Origin: an uncultured Acetatifactor sp.
Lineage (GTDB): Bacteria > Bacillota > Clostridia > Lachnospirales > Lachnospiraceae
Assembly: GCA_947631615.1 (NCBI GenBank)
Contig: CANRLX010000001.1
Span: 101,501 to 165,500, forward strand
DNA: 64,000 nucleotides
Reading direction: 5' to 3'
This document shows, piece by piece, positions 26,651 to 35,047 of the stretch. Within the stretch, counting starts at the first letter, position 1. Every line of letters starts with the position of its first letter. The notes under the pieces were generated by a model. It saw nothing but the letters and a program-made list of their open reading frames with translations, searched no databases and was not told the origin of the DNA. The translations under genes and the position numbers were made by a program.

Positions 26651-27598
26651 ATGACAATATCGGTGTGCATGAGCACTTATAACGGCGAGCGTTTTATAGA
26701 GGAGCAGTTGTACTCTGTTTTCAACCAGACGCGCAGGCCCGACGAAGTAATTCTTTGCGACGATGCCTCTTCGGATCGAACCGCTGAGATCATTGAAAAA
26801 TTTCTGCAGGAACATCATTTGGAAAACACGTGGAAATTTTTCAGAAATCAAAAAAATAAAGGATATCCGGCTAATTTTTATTACGCAATGAGCCTGTGCA
26901 GCGGCGATTTTGTCTTTTTGGCAGATCAGGATGATATCTGGCATACGGAAAAGCTGGAACGGATGAGCGAGGAGCTGGTAAAGCATCCGCAGATCAAGGC
27001 GCTCTGCTGCAAATTTGATTTGATCGATGCGGACGGCGAGCGTATCCATGCCGTTATGGCGCCATCTCATGCGAAAGACACCGAAACACTGCAGAAGATA
27101 TCGGTAAGAGAGGTATTTTATAAGTGTGAGTGGCTTGGTATGGTGGTGGCATACCGTAATGAGTGGTATCGTAATTCCTTACAGGCACAGATAGCCGGCA
27201 TAGAGGACAAGATACCCCATGATCTTTTGATCTATGCACGTTCGGCGGAGGAGGACGGTTTTTGGCAGATGGATAGGAAGCTTGCCTGCCACAGACGCCA
27301 TGATAATAACGTCGGCGGGGAAGAGCACAGGGTGAAAAAGCTGCTCAGTAAGGAGCGCAAGAGGAGAGAGATCAAAAATTATCTGAATTTTTTAAACGCC
27401 TTTATAGAGATGCAGATCATGCAGACAGAGAAGGGGAAGGAGATTGTGAAGCAAAAAAGACAGGTGATGCAGGAGCGGTGTGACGCGCTGGATTCCGGCC
27501 GGATCAGGAATGTGCTCCGATGGGCCTGGAAGCATCAAAAGGATGTGCGGTTGGCCACCGCAATATGCGACTTGCTGATCGTGAAGCAGCACAAATGA
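26651..27598 (+). CDS. Family 2 glycosyltransferase (rhamnosyltransferase-like)
   Basis: The 315 residues begin ISVCMSTYNGERFIEEQL and contain LCDDASSDRTAEI, LADQDDIW and a long C-terminal helical part rich in Lys/Arg. The ADQDD motif and the STYNG start match the GT2 group that includes many alpha-1,3-rhamnosyltransferases; the sugar remains a guess. It follows the family 4 gene by 48 bases and is the last plus-strand gene of the first locus. A strong hairpin begins two bases after its stop. Confidence 0.88.
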   Translation: MTISVCMSTYNGERFIEEQLYSVFNQTRRPDEVILCDDASSDRTAEIIEKFLQEHHLENTWKFFRNQKNKGYPANFYYAMSLCSGDFVFLADQDDIWHTEKLERMSEELVKHPQIKALCCKFDLIDADGERIHAVMAPSHAKDTETLQKISVREVFYKCEWLGMVVAYRNEWYRNSLQAQIAGIEDKIPHDLLIYARSAEEDGFWQMDRKLACHRRHDNNVGGEEHRVKKLLSKERKRREIKNYLNFLNAFIEMQIMQTEKGKEIVKQKRQVMQERCDALDSGRIRNVLRWAWKHQKDVRLATAICDLLIVKQHK

Positions 27599-27600
27599 CT

Positions 27601-27624
27601 GCCCTCCGTTCCCCTTCGGAGGGC
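27601..27624. terminator. Hairpin between convergent genes
   Basis: A perfect 8-base GC-rich stem (27601-27608 with 27617-27624, 8-base loop) sits between the end of the first locus and the convergent recombinase gene. There is no T run on either side, so termination is likely but not certain. Confidence 0.5.
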
Positions 27625-27642
27625 ATTGCTGTCGCCGGGCGC

Positions 27643-28572
27643 TTACGGCCGGCTTTCCCTTAAGAGTTTTCTGGGATTTTTCAACTCTAATACGCTTCTC
27701 TGCTTGGTCATATTCACATGGGTGTAGATCTCGGTCGTCTTGATAGAGCTGTGTCCCAGGATCTCCTGAATACAACGGATATCGACATCCTGATTGACCA
27801 GATAGGTGGCAAATGAGTGACGAAACATATGCGGTGTGATGTGAAGGGGAATGGCCGCATCATTTACCATTTGATTGATCATATTGCGGACAGATTGCGG
27901 AGACAGGCAGTGCCCAAACTTATTGACAAAAAAATATCCGCTTTCTCTGATGTCCTGTGCAAAGAGGGAGGCGTATTCCACGAGGGAACGGATCGTGACC
28001 TCCTCCGTGAGCTGAATGATGCGCTCTTTATTTCCCTTTCCGTGAATGAGGACCGATTTATCATAAAAATTAACGACTTCCGGAGTCAGGCTGCAAAGCT
28101 CTGAAATGCGCAGTCCTGCGGCAAAGAGAAGTTCAATGACAGCGATATTGCGCACGGCGCATTTTTCCTGATAAGGAGTGTGTGCCTTTTCCCGTTGGGA
28201 ATATAACTCCCGATAGAAGCCTTCCATGATGTGGCTGGGAATGTAGCGGGGGAGCTGTTGAGGCATCTTAAAGCTTAGGTCCATTCGGTAGAGAGGGTTT
28301 TCCGAAATTTTCTCCTCATACACCAGATAGTGGTAAAACGCCTGCAGACTGGCGATCTTGCGCTTGACGGTGCGGGGGGCTTTGGTACAGTGCAGGATGT
28401 CCACATATTTTCCGATACACTTTTTGTCCAAAAAATCGCAATTCTGCTGTTCCGTGAAACGGTTAAAGTCATAGAGGTCGGATCGGTAGGCTCGCAGAGT
28501 TTTGGGATCCAATCCCTTTCGCACACCACAGTATCTCAGATACTCGTCGATCAGTTCTTGTACAGTGTTCAT
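27643..28572 (-). CDS. Tyrosine recombinase (XerC/D-like)
   Basis: The 309-residue protein has an N-terminal SAM-like DNA-binding domain (1-100) and a full catalytic domain. Arg155 (GLRISEL), Lys179 (HGKGNKE), His248 and Arg251 (HMFRHSF), His274 (LGHSS) and the nucleophile Tyr283 (EIYTHV) are all in place, so the enzyme should be active. It is not in a dif or ftsK context. It sits exactly where GC content drops, between two glycan loci. Recombinases beside capsule loci in gut bacteria often invert promoters; no clear inverted-repeat pair flanking a promoter was found here. The start ATG follows an AGGAGG-like site by 7 bases. Confidence 0.92.
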   Translation of the reverse strand: MNTVQELIDEYLRYCGVRKGLDPKTLRAYRSDLYDFNRFTEQQNCDFLDKKCIGKYVDILHCTKAPRTVKRKIASLQAFYHYLVYEEKISENPLYRMDLSFKMPQQLPRYIPSHIMEGFYRELYSQREKAHTPYQEKCAVRNIAVIELLFAAGLRISELCSLTPEVVNFYDKSVLIHGKGNKERIIQLTEEVTIRSLVEYASLFAQDIRESGYFFVNKFGHCLSPQSVRNMINQMVNDAAIPLHITPHMFRHSFATYLVNQDVDIRCIQEILGHSSIKTTEIYTHVNMTKQRSVLELKNPRKLLRESRP

Positions 28573-28668
28573 TCTTTTTTCCTCCTGATGTGGTTAATAG
28601 TGGTAGTCATAGACCTTATTTTATTATAATAAGTTTGGGAAACAGAAAAAAGAAATAAGATAGAAAAT

Positions 28669-28701
28669 AACTCAGCCCCGGGCGAAAAACGGGGCTGAGT
28701 T
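28669..28701. terminator. Strong 11-base hairpin upstream of the recombinase
   Basis: A perfect 11-base stem (28669-28679 with 28691-28701) has an 11-base loop containing AAAAA. On the minus strand the stem is followed by a T-rich run, so it could block leftward read-through into the recombinase gene. Confidence 0.55.
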
Positions 28702-28822
28702 CTATATAATACCGGAAAATTCTCCTTTTACAATAATATAATACACTATTATCTTTAAATAGTAAATAGGAAATTAAAAATAGACGAAATATCTAATATT
28801 CCTAATTTAATTTTTCTCTTTA

Positions 28823-28851
28823 TTAACTTTTGACGACCTTTAAAATATAAT
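28823..28851 (+). promoter_or_regulatory. Possible promoter of the decayed Rpn-family gene
   Basis: TTAACT (28823-28828), 17 bases, then a perfect TATAAT (28846-28851). It lies about 85 bases before the first residues that match the Rpn family. Confidence 0.4.
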
Positions 28852-28934
28852 GGTTGTGTTCTTTCGATCAGCTGCAACAAGGAAAAGTTTAATGTAAATT
28901 CTATTGTAAAGATAGATGGCTTTTTGGATAATTA

Positions 28935-29552
28935 AAGTGTGGCAGATATCACAGGTTTTTAGACCTTTTTCAAGATAAGAAGAATTTACTTGCGTTATAT
29001 AAAACATTGCATCCGGAAGATACGGACGCGACAGAGGATACACTGGATATTGTTACGATAGATAATGTGTTGACGGATAATTTATATAATGATCTGGGCA
29101 TAATGGTAGGTAACAACAGATTGCTATTGCTTTTGGAAGCGCAGTCAAGCTGGACGATGAATATTTTGAGCGAACCAGCCAAAACCTGTATAAGAGCAAG
29201 AAAGTAAAAATGCCAAAACCTGAACTGTATATTATATATACAGGAAACAAAGGCAGAAAAACTGATACCATATCTTTATCAAAAGAATTTTTTGACGGTG
29301 AGGATATTGATATTGAAGTCAAGGCTAAAGTGATCTATGATCTATGAGAGTGACAAGGACAACAGTTTATTTGATGATGAGCAGATTATGAGGACTTATG
29401 CAAAAGATATTGAAAAGGAAACGGAAAGAAAGACAGCCGAAAGAATGATAAGAAAAGGGAAAATGACATTGGAAGAAATTGCGGATTATGTTCCGTCATT
29501 GTCATTTGAGAAATTAAAGGAGATTGAAGCTGAGGTCATGCAGTTAGCATAA
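28935..29552 (+). pseudogene. Decayed Rpn-family recombination-promoting nuclease/transposase-like gene
   Basis: Three frames together give a protein typical of the Lachnospiraceae PD-(D/E)XK 'Rpn' family. The first part reads FLDLFQDKKNLLALYKTLHP, then DLGIMVGNNRLLLLLEAQSSW up to about 29160. A different frame continues with YKSKKVKMPKPELY and EDIDIEVKAKVIYD. After a 7-base duplication (GATCTAT at 29332-29338 and 29339-29345) a third frame gives the C-terminal ESDKDNS to EAEVMQLA. There is no start codon at the family's usual N-terminus, and two internal blocks (after EAQSSWTMNI and after ESDKDN) are missing. The gene is therefore broken by deletions and a frameshift. Confidence 0.8.
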
Positions 29553-29585
29553 CTAACCATTTAATATCAAAAGAACAGCGTAAAG

Positions 29586-29623
29586 GCGCGTGGAACAGTA
29601 AATTGTAAACCATGCGCTTTTTT
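29586..29623 (+). terminator. Rho-independent terminator
   Basis: An 8-base stem (29586-29593 with 29610-29617, one G-T pair) is followed at once by six T residues. It ends the decayed Rpn-family unit. Confidence 0.8.
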
Positions 29624-29641
29624 GTGTTCAAAAGGAGGGAC

Positions 29642-29683
29642 ATGAGCGACAGTATTCAGACCAATACCGCCCCAAAATTCTAA
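29642..29683 (+). CDS. 13-codon stub ORF with strong ribosome site
   Basis: An ATG at 29642 preceded by AAGGAGGG opens a 13-residue frame (MSDSIQTNTAPKF) that stops at TAA. It looks like the intact start of a longer gene whose body was lost at the junction, or a leader peptide. The stop is followed by A-rich DNA with no continuing frame. The call rests only on the ribosome site. Confidence 0.3.
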   Translation: MSDSIQTNTAPKF

Positions 29684-29860
29684 ATTAAAAAAAACTTTAA
29701 GATAAATTTCTTTTTTCGTTTTAATTAAAAATTAAGTCGATTTTTTTAATATAGCTTCTTTTGTAGTCTTCTTTTTTTCAAAGGACGCATCAGATCTAAC
29801 CTTAAAGTCGATAATGCTGCTAATATAAATTTAAGCAATAAAGGATGCAATTTATATTAC
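29684..29860. other. AT-rich gap at the border of the second locus
   Basis: Very AT-rich sequence with A and T runs between the stub ORF and the end of the UPF0104 gene. No gene, clear hairpin or promoter was seen. Confidence 0.4.
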
Positions 29861-30790
29861 CTAAGCCTTGCGCAAAATAAAATGAAATATTATATAAGTC
29901 AAAAGATCGCCGATAACGGTAATGATCCGGTGAAGGATAACAGCAAACAAAATGTATTGTTCAGCAACAAAACTTGTCATAATTGTAATCAAAACAAATT
30001 CTCGAATCCCGATTCCTCCCGGTGCCCCTGGGACGATAAAGCCTATCAGCCAGGCTAAGATAAAACCACTGATCACTTTTCCGCATTGTCCCCATGTTAA
30101 ATGACATTGTAAGACGCTGACCAATATAACCAATAAAATCAAACCATATATAATAAAAACAGAGCTGTAACCAAGGATACATTGAAGCATAGTAGGTAAA
30201 AATTTTTTACTTTTGAAAGGAGTACTGATTTTTTTCAAACCAATATTTATTACTCTGTTTTTTTGAACAACATTCAAAAGTACAATTATAATTATAGGAA
30301 TGAGTAAAATCAAAAACCAAAAATATTTTCCTACAGTAACGGATTCCATGATGCGTTTAAGCTCATCATGTAAAAATAAGACAGCAATTAAAACGGCAGA
30401 CAATATTTCTAACACAATTTCTAAAACACTGCTCAGAGCCGTCTCGGCCTGTCCGATTCCTGCTTTAGATGCAAATAAATTCCTTTCCACGTAGTGCATG
30501 ATATTTCCGGGAAGGTATTTTCCCATATTTGCTTTGGTATATACTCCTACTGCATCCCAAAGAGCTATCTTTTTTGTTGAGAATAATCGCAGGATATTAC
30601 CCCAAAGTATACCTAGTATGAAGATTGCAATAATTGAAAAAAAGCTTCCGAATATCAAAATTAATATAAATAATTTTTGATCGCGGACGAGTTCCCAGTT
30701 TAAGTTTGTGTTGTACAGATAAACTCCAATATAAATTATGGAAAGAAACATTAGTAATTTTCCGGCGATATAAAGTATTTTTTTAATCAT
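29861..30790 (-). CDS. UPF0104 / lysylphosphatidylglycerol-synthase TM-region family membrane protein
   Basis: The 309-residue protein has about eight transmembrane segments. It carries the family marks VGVYTKANMGKYLPGN (about residues 82-97) and PGAPGGIGIREFVL (about 254-267). Members include the flippase part of MprF and many proteins in glycan loci, where lipid or lipid-linked sugar movement is suspected. The start overlaps the upstream stop as ATGA, so translation is coupled to the acyltransferase. It is the last gene of the long minus-strand locus. A second member is encoded at 39757. Confidence 0.88.
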   Translation of the reverse strand: MIKKILYIAGKLLMFLSIIYIGVYLYNTNLNWELVRDQKLFILILIFGSFFSIIAIFILGILWGNILRLFSTKKIALWDAVGVYTKANMGKYLPGNIMHYVERNLFASKAGIGQAETALSSVLEIVLEILSAVLIAVLFLHDELKRIMESVTVGKYFWFLILLIPIIIIVLLNVVQKNRVINIGLKKISTPFKSKKFLPTMLQCILGYSSVFIIYGLILLVILVSVLQCHLTWGQCGKVISGFILAWLIGFIVPGAPGGIGIREFVLITIMTSFVAEQYILFAVILHRIITVIGDLLTYIIFHFILRKA

Positions 30791-31326
30791 TTTCTAACAC
30801 CAACGCTTTTTGCAGGGTTTCCTGCCACAATTTCATAGTCGGGAACATCCTTTGTGACAACACTTCCGGCTCCGATGATGCTTCCTCTCCCAATGGTATT
30901 TACGTGAGGCAGAATGATTGCACCGGCACCAATCCAGGCATCTTCAAGGATCTGGATGCCCTCTGTCAAAATGATATCCTTGCTGTTCTTCCATTCTCTG
31001 CCGCGAATATTATGCTCATGCTCTAATATCATAACATTTTCCGATATCCAGACATTGTCGCCTATCAAAATCGGAGCAGAGCAATCTATTCTTACATTTT
31101 CAGAAATTCTAACATAATTACCTAACTGTACTTTACATTTATGGAGACCATGGGGAGTGTAAAAGAGCACTTTTGAAGATATCACCCCGCCTCCTTTGAT
31201 TTTACAAATAGTTGAATATCCGATTTTTCGTATAATGGAAAGACCGGGGCAATCAAATATAAACAAACCGATCAAGTATTGCATACATCGCCTGATAATC
31301 TCGAACAGCCAGTTTTTAAAGCGCAT
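30787..31326 (-). CDS. Hexapeptide-repeat acyltransferase (WcaF/LacA-like)
   Basis: The 179 residues carry left-handed beta-helix repeats in the second half: ILIGDNVWIS, GIQILEDAWIGAGAIIL, TIGRGSIIGAGSVVTKDVPD and the family end YEIVAGNPAKSVG. These enzymes transfer acetyl groups from acetyl-CoA to sugar hydroxyls. The His of the H-E-H region (LEHEHNIRG) is a likely catalytic residue. GGAGG lies 4 bases before the ATG. It is followed in a four-base overlap by the UPF0104 gene. It probably O-acetylates a precursor or repeat unit in the cytoplasm. Confidence 0.92.
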   Translation of the reverse strand: MRFKNWLFEIIRRCMQYLIGLFIFDCPGLSIIRKIGYSTICKIKGGGVISSKVLFYTPHGLHKCKVQLGNYVRISENVRIDCSAPILIGDNVWISENVMILEHEHNIRGREWKNSKDIILTEGIQILEDAWIGAGAIILPHVNTIGRGSIIGAGSVVTKDVPDYEIVAGNPAKSVGVRK

Positions 31327-31351
31327 TCTTCCTCCTTATCACCGGCACATT

Positions 31352-31971
31352 TCAGGACTTGGGGCGGCATAAAACCATGGTCCAGGGAAGCGGCTTGACC
31401 ACTTTTTTTATATCCATTCCGTTCTCCTCTAAAAAGCGGCAGAAGCTTCTGCTGCTCCAGTGCTGAATATGTCCGGGTGTGTTGCCAAATGCCCGCAAAT
31501 ATTTTCCGCGAAGCATATTTAACAGTCTCCAAACGGGTTCCCTGGGAACACTCACAATAATGCAGCCGCCGGAAGCCTTTTTAAGCTCGGTAAGTGCAAG
31601 TGAGGGATTATCCAAATGTTCAAGAACCTCACTGCAAAGGACCAGGTCGTACCCCCCCTGGTTTCGATATGATAAATACTTTGTGCGGAAAAATGTATAT
31701 CCGGATATTTTTTTTGTGCCTCAGCAATCACTTTTTCAGAAATATCAAATGCAGATATTTGACAATCCGTACCGTATCTGAGACTGAGAAAGTGTGTCAC
31801 CTCCCCTTCGCCGCATCCGGCTTCTAAAATATGGGATACAGGACCAACGTCTGACAACAGAACATCCAGTTTATGAAAAAAATTTTGCATCATCCACTTA
31901 ACAATAGGGTTTGAGGAATGATACTTGTCAAAATAGTTTCCTTCCGGTTGTGTTGCGTTATTCTTTTTCAT
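31352..31971 (-). pseudogene. Class I SAM methyltransferase split by a frameshift in a C7 run
   Basis: The first frame (31971 to about 31659) gives the SAM-binding motif ILEAGCGEGEVTHFL and the AFDISEKVI strand. The second frame takes over with EHLDNPSLALTELKKA and then VSVPREPVWRLLNMLRG. The frames meet at a seven-C run on the plus strand (31652-31658). One extra base there restores YDLVLCSEVLEHLDNP, the normal continuation. The whole protein would have about 206 residues, typical of small-molecule methyltransferases. The gene may be phase variable, truly dead or mis-sequenced. Its start overlaps the upstream glycosyltransferase by 14 bases. Confidence 0.8.
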
Positions 31972-32920
31972 TTTTCTTGGTAGCCTCCAATTCTATGTGT
32001 TTTGTCCGATACTGAATATCTTCTAAAATTTTTCGGTTTGCAGCAATAATGTCTGCCTGCAGTCCAATGATCATAGTCATGAATCCGATCATAATTAGGA
32101 TGCTGGCAAGAATCAGGGACTGTACATGACCTCCGGTATTGTCCGATGCGAGGAGAATTAAATATCGAATCCCTAATGCGGCACCGGCGAAAAATGGAAT
32201 CAGTCCAACTAGAGTGAAAAATTTTAGTGGTTTATACATTATAAATGCGCGCATGATTGTGAGCATAGATTTTTTTACATATCCCATCATGCTATGAAAG
32301 AGCCTGGACGGGCGTAATTCTGCGTTGGTACGGATCGGCACGGAAGTCATTGCAATTTTTTCTCTTCCTGCCTGTACGATCGTTTCCAAAGTATATGTAT
32401 ATTCATTGGTTACATTTAAACGCATGGCGGCTTCACGACTGTAGGCTCGGAAACCGCTGGGGGCATCCGGAATATCCGTGTTGGATGCCTTGCGGACTAC
32501 CCAGCTTCCCAAATGTTGAAGCTTTTTCTTTAAAGGAGAAAAGTGTTCTGTCTGATCAATGGGGCGGGCTCCAATGACAATATCTGTTTTTCCGTCCAGT
32601 ATAGGGCGTACTAATTTTTCGATATCATTGCCGTAATATTGGTTGTCTGCGTCCGTATTTACAATGATATCTGCGCCGTTGCGGAGGCAGGCATCCAAAC
32701 CTGCCATAAATCCTTTGGCCAATCCTTTATTGCGTTTAAAATTGACAACATAGTGCACCCCCCAGTTTTTGGCAACTTCCACTGTGTTATCCAAGCTTCC
32801 ATCATTGATGATCAGATATTCAATCTCATCGATACCATCAATGTGTTTTGGAAGATCGTTTAGGGCAATTTCGAGAGTTTCAGCCTCATTATAGCAAGGT
32901 ATTTGAATAATAAGCTTCAT
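31958..32920 (-). CDS. Family 2 glycosyltransferase with two C-terminal membrane helices (DPM1/GtrB-like)
   Basis: The 320-residue protein has LIIQIPCYNEAETL, LIINDGSLDNT, FKRNKGLAKGF and the NTDADNQY metal motif. Two transmembrane segments follow near 232-256 and 270-295. This is the layout of enzymes that make polyprenyl-phosphate sugars. The frame runs to 33067 upstream, but the ATG at 32920 follows AAGGATGGA and begins the fold directly. It is followed by the frameshifted methyltransferase and preceded by a GT-C-like membrane protein, which could use its product as donor. Confidence 0.9.
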   Translation of the reverse strand: MKLIIQIPCYNEAETLEIALNDLPKHIDGIDEIEYLIINDGSLDNTVEVAKNWGVHYVVNFKRNKGLAKGFMAGLDACLRNGADIIVNTDADNQYYGNDIEKLVRPILDGKTDIVIGARPIDQTEHFSPLKKKLQHLGSWVVRKASNTDIPDAPSGFRAYSREAAMRLNVTNEYTYTLETIVQAGREKIAMTSVPIRTNAELRPSRLFHSMMGYVKKSMLTIMRAFIMYKPLKFFTLVGLIPFFAGAALGIRYLILLASDNTGGHVQSLILASILIMIGFMTMIIGLQADIIAANRKILEDIQYRTKHIELEATKKNEKE

Positions 32921-33029
32921 TATTTCCATCCTTTTCCGTCTTATACCCGGGATAAATAGTTCGGGTATAGACTTTTTTCCTATTATTTTGTAATACAGAT
33001 TCGCGTGGGAGCTTTGATATGTCCCCTGT

Positions 33030-34634
33030 TTATGCAGTACTGGCTTTCTTAATTCGTAACAAATCAATAATAATTAGTGCGAACGCAAGATACGCTGTAC
33101 AGTAAACAGGGAAATAGTACATAAATAGGGGACTTGGCGCTGTCAAAAATACAAGAGGCCCCTTGGCTGCCGGTAACAGCAATAAACAACACAATTTCCA
33201 ATATCTTCGCAGTAATAGGTAAGCGGCCTCTAAAATAATTAAAAATAATGGAAGAATCGGGGAGTATACGATATTATTCCAAGGCATCTTAGTAGTATAA
33301 TCATCAAATTTTCTACATTCTAAAATAGCAATAACCAACCTGCGTAAGCTGGAATTAAGCGGCATATTGAATTTATAGTCTGTTCCAAACTCAGGTGTGT
33401 TTTCAAAAAGATCCATGCTGTTTTTCATATGTTCGACGGAAGCGCATAATTCCTCCCAACGTTCTCGTAAAAAAGCAGTAGGATGTAAAAACACCAAATG
33501 CACATAGCTGTTCTGAAAAGCAGAGTATTCTTCGTTGGAGTAAGAGCTGCGAATAAGCTCATCATTTTTGCTCCAGTAGTAATTGATACCTGAAGAATGA
33601 TTGTCATAAGCTTCTCGAAGAAGGGTTACATTGAGCACTTTGTTAATAGTTTGGAGATAAGGGGACATTCCCTTTTCAGAGTATTCTTCTCCCACCACAG
33701 GAACAATAGGATTGATGACTCCTGTCAGGTTATATTGATTATTGGAACGTTGGCTTTCGGCATAATTAGGTGTCTCCAATAGGATTACAAAGGCCAGAAA
33801 GCTAGTAAAAAATTGCAGCAAAATTTTTTTGTGTTCTTTTCCGAACAAAAGGACGACGACAAACGGTGCAGCAAACAGATAGTAAATCCCCTCGGTTCGC
33901 CAAACAGCAGCGAGAGCACATAGCAGCGCCCCCCCTAGGGCGTGATAAGGCTTCAGGGGCCCTTTGGATAAATATAGATATAAAATCTCTGTTATCAGAA
34001 AGAGCTCAGATAAGGTGTAAAAACTGAGTCTTATGGGAAAAAGCCATCCGTCCAGGACCGGAAAAAGAAAAAATGGAACATATGCGAGATATGCCAATTT
34101 ACTTTCTCCGAGAAGGAGCCAAACATGGTATACTATCCGTGCTGCTACAACGGAAGCTAAAACACATGTGATAAACGGGATCCCAGCCGGAATAGGTATT
34201 GCCATCAAGCAAATCATAAAGTAAAAAGATGTCAGGTAATGGTGCCAATGCCATACCTGCCCTTGTTGTACAAGAGATAACATCCCAATGTCATCCAGCC
34301 TCCAAATTCCCGGGTAAACGCACAAAAACAGAAAAAAAAGTACCACGAAGTAGAGGAGAAAAAAGCATAAAGCATATTTGATATGTCGATCGTTTAGCAC
34401 AAGCCTGGAAATAATATATTGAATACCATAGAATGTCCCATATAATATTAGTCCATAGGTTAATTTAGCCAATAGCATAAAGGAGAGCTCGTAGCAGCTA
34501 CTGCTGCTATAGGTGGTCAGCCAGCTATAGTCAAAAAACAAGGAATCCGTTTTGAAACTGACCAGCCAGAAAAGGAGTGCTATAATACCGGGATATAATT
34601 TGTTGTTATTTCCGGAAAACGAATACTTTTTCAT
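33030..34634 (-). CDS. Large polytopic membrane protein, GT-C-like
   Basis: The 534 residues contain about eleven hydrophobic segments. After the third, an extracellular loop has YPGIWRLDDIG, with an acidic pair like that in GT-C enzymes that use polyprenyl-phosphate sugars. It resembles the DUF6020 group of Firmicutes membrane proteins. A soluble stretch of about 130 residues (300-430) separates the last helices. It belongs to a set with a DPM1-like enzyme and GtrA, which fits sugar addition to the glycan outside the membrane. The family assignment is tentative. Confidence 0.7.
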   Translation of the reverse strand: MKKYSFSGNNNKLYPGIIALLFWLVSFKTDSLFFDYSWLTTYSSSSCYELSFMLLAKLTYGLILYGTFYGIQYIISRLVLNDRHIKYALCFFLLYFVVLFFLFLCVYPGIWRLDDIGMLSLVQQGQVWHWHHYLTSFYFMICLMAIPIPAGIPFITCVLASVVAARIVYHVWLLLGESKLAYLAYVPFFLFPVLDGWLFPIRLSFYTLSELFLITEILYLYLSKGPLKPYHALGGALLCALAAVWRTEGIYYLFAAPFVVVLLFGKEHKKILLQFFTSFLAFVILLETPNYAESQRSNNQYNLTGVINPIVPVVGEEYSEKGMSPYLQTINKVLNVTLLREAYDNHSSGINYYWSKNDELIRSSYSNEEYSAFQNSYVHLVFLHPTAFLRERWEELCASVEHMKNSMDLFENTPEFGTDYKFNMPLNSSLRRLVIAILECRKFDDYTTKMPWNNIVYSPILPLFLIILEAAYLLLRRYWKLCCLLLLPAAKGPLVFLTAPSPLFMYYFPVYCTAYLAFALIIIDLLRIKKASTA

Positions 34635-34639
34635 TTATG

Positions 34640-35047
34640 TCACAACCTTTCTGATAAATATCGCATCACAAAATAGTTAGATGTCATTGTAATAGGAGTA
34701 ATGGCTAGCTTTATTAAGATCTTTGCGTAGCGAGAAATTAACGCATATTCAAACAGCATACTATTATGGAGCAAATCGTAGAGCCCCTGAGATATCAGTG
34801 ATACAATGGATAACAGGATCATCTGATATATAAAATAAATTACATATTTTATATAAAGGGGAAGCTTCCCGTTATTCTGGAAAATTTTTCTTGTGGATAA
34901 AATAAATACATAGGTTATGGAGGGGATTGCACTTAAAAAATTGGATATACCTACATCAATACCGACAGTGTGGGTTAAAAATAAATATCCACAAAAGTCA
35001 ATTAACCATCCGACACCTGAAACTAATAAAAATTTAATGAGCTGCAT
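34640..35047 (-). CDS. GtrA-family membrane protein
   Basis: The 135-residue protein has four transmembrane helices and the family pattern: a first helix ending LLVSGVGWLIDFCGYLFL, a basic loop FILSTRKIFQ and a late ITMTSNYFVMRYL. GtrA proteins are thought to flip undecaprenyl-phosphate sugars made by GtrB-like enzymes. The ATG at 35047 follows GAGGGAG by 6 bases; a TTG at 35062 is less likely. It overlaps the next gene upstream by 14 bases. Two GtrB-like enzymes in the window are candidates for its partner. Confidence 0.88.
   Translation of the reverse strand: MQLIKFLLVSGVGWLIDFCGYLFLTHTVGIDVGISNFLSAIPSITYVFILSTRKIFQNNGKLPLYIKYVIYFIYQMILLSIVSLISQGLYDLLHNSMLFEYALISRYAKILIKLAITPITMTSNYFVMRYLSERL

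Larger units (their letters stand above)
28573..28868. other. AT-rich intergenic junction with regulatory signals
   Basis: No gene is seen here. The stretch holds a TATAAT-like -10 on the minus strand (28623-28628) for the recombinase, the strong hairpin at 28669-28701, a small palindrome at 28746-28763 and a plus-strand promoter-like pair at 28823-28851. The GC content is far below that of the DNA to its left. Confidence 0.5.

Noticed and set aside
28573..28868. An invertible promoter controlled by the recombinase
   Set aside because: No pair of inverted repeats flanking a promoter could be found by eye. The hairpin at 28669-28701 has a short loop and no promoter inside.
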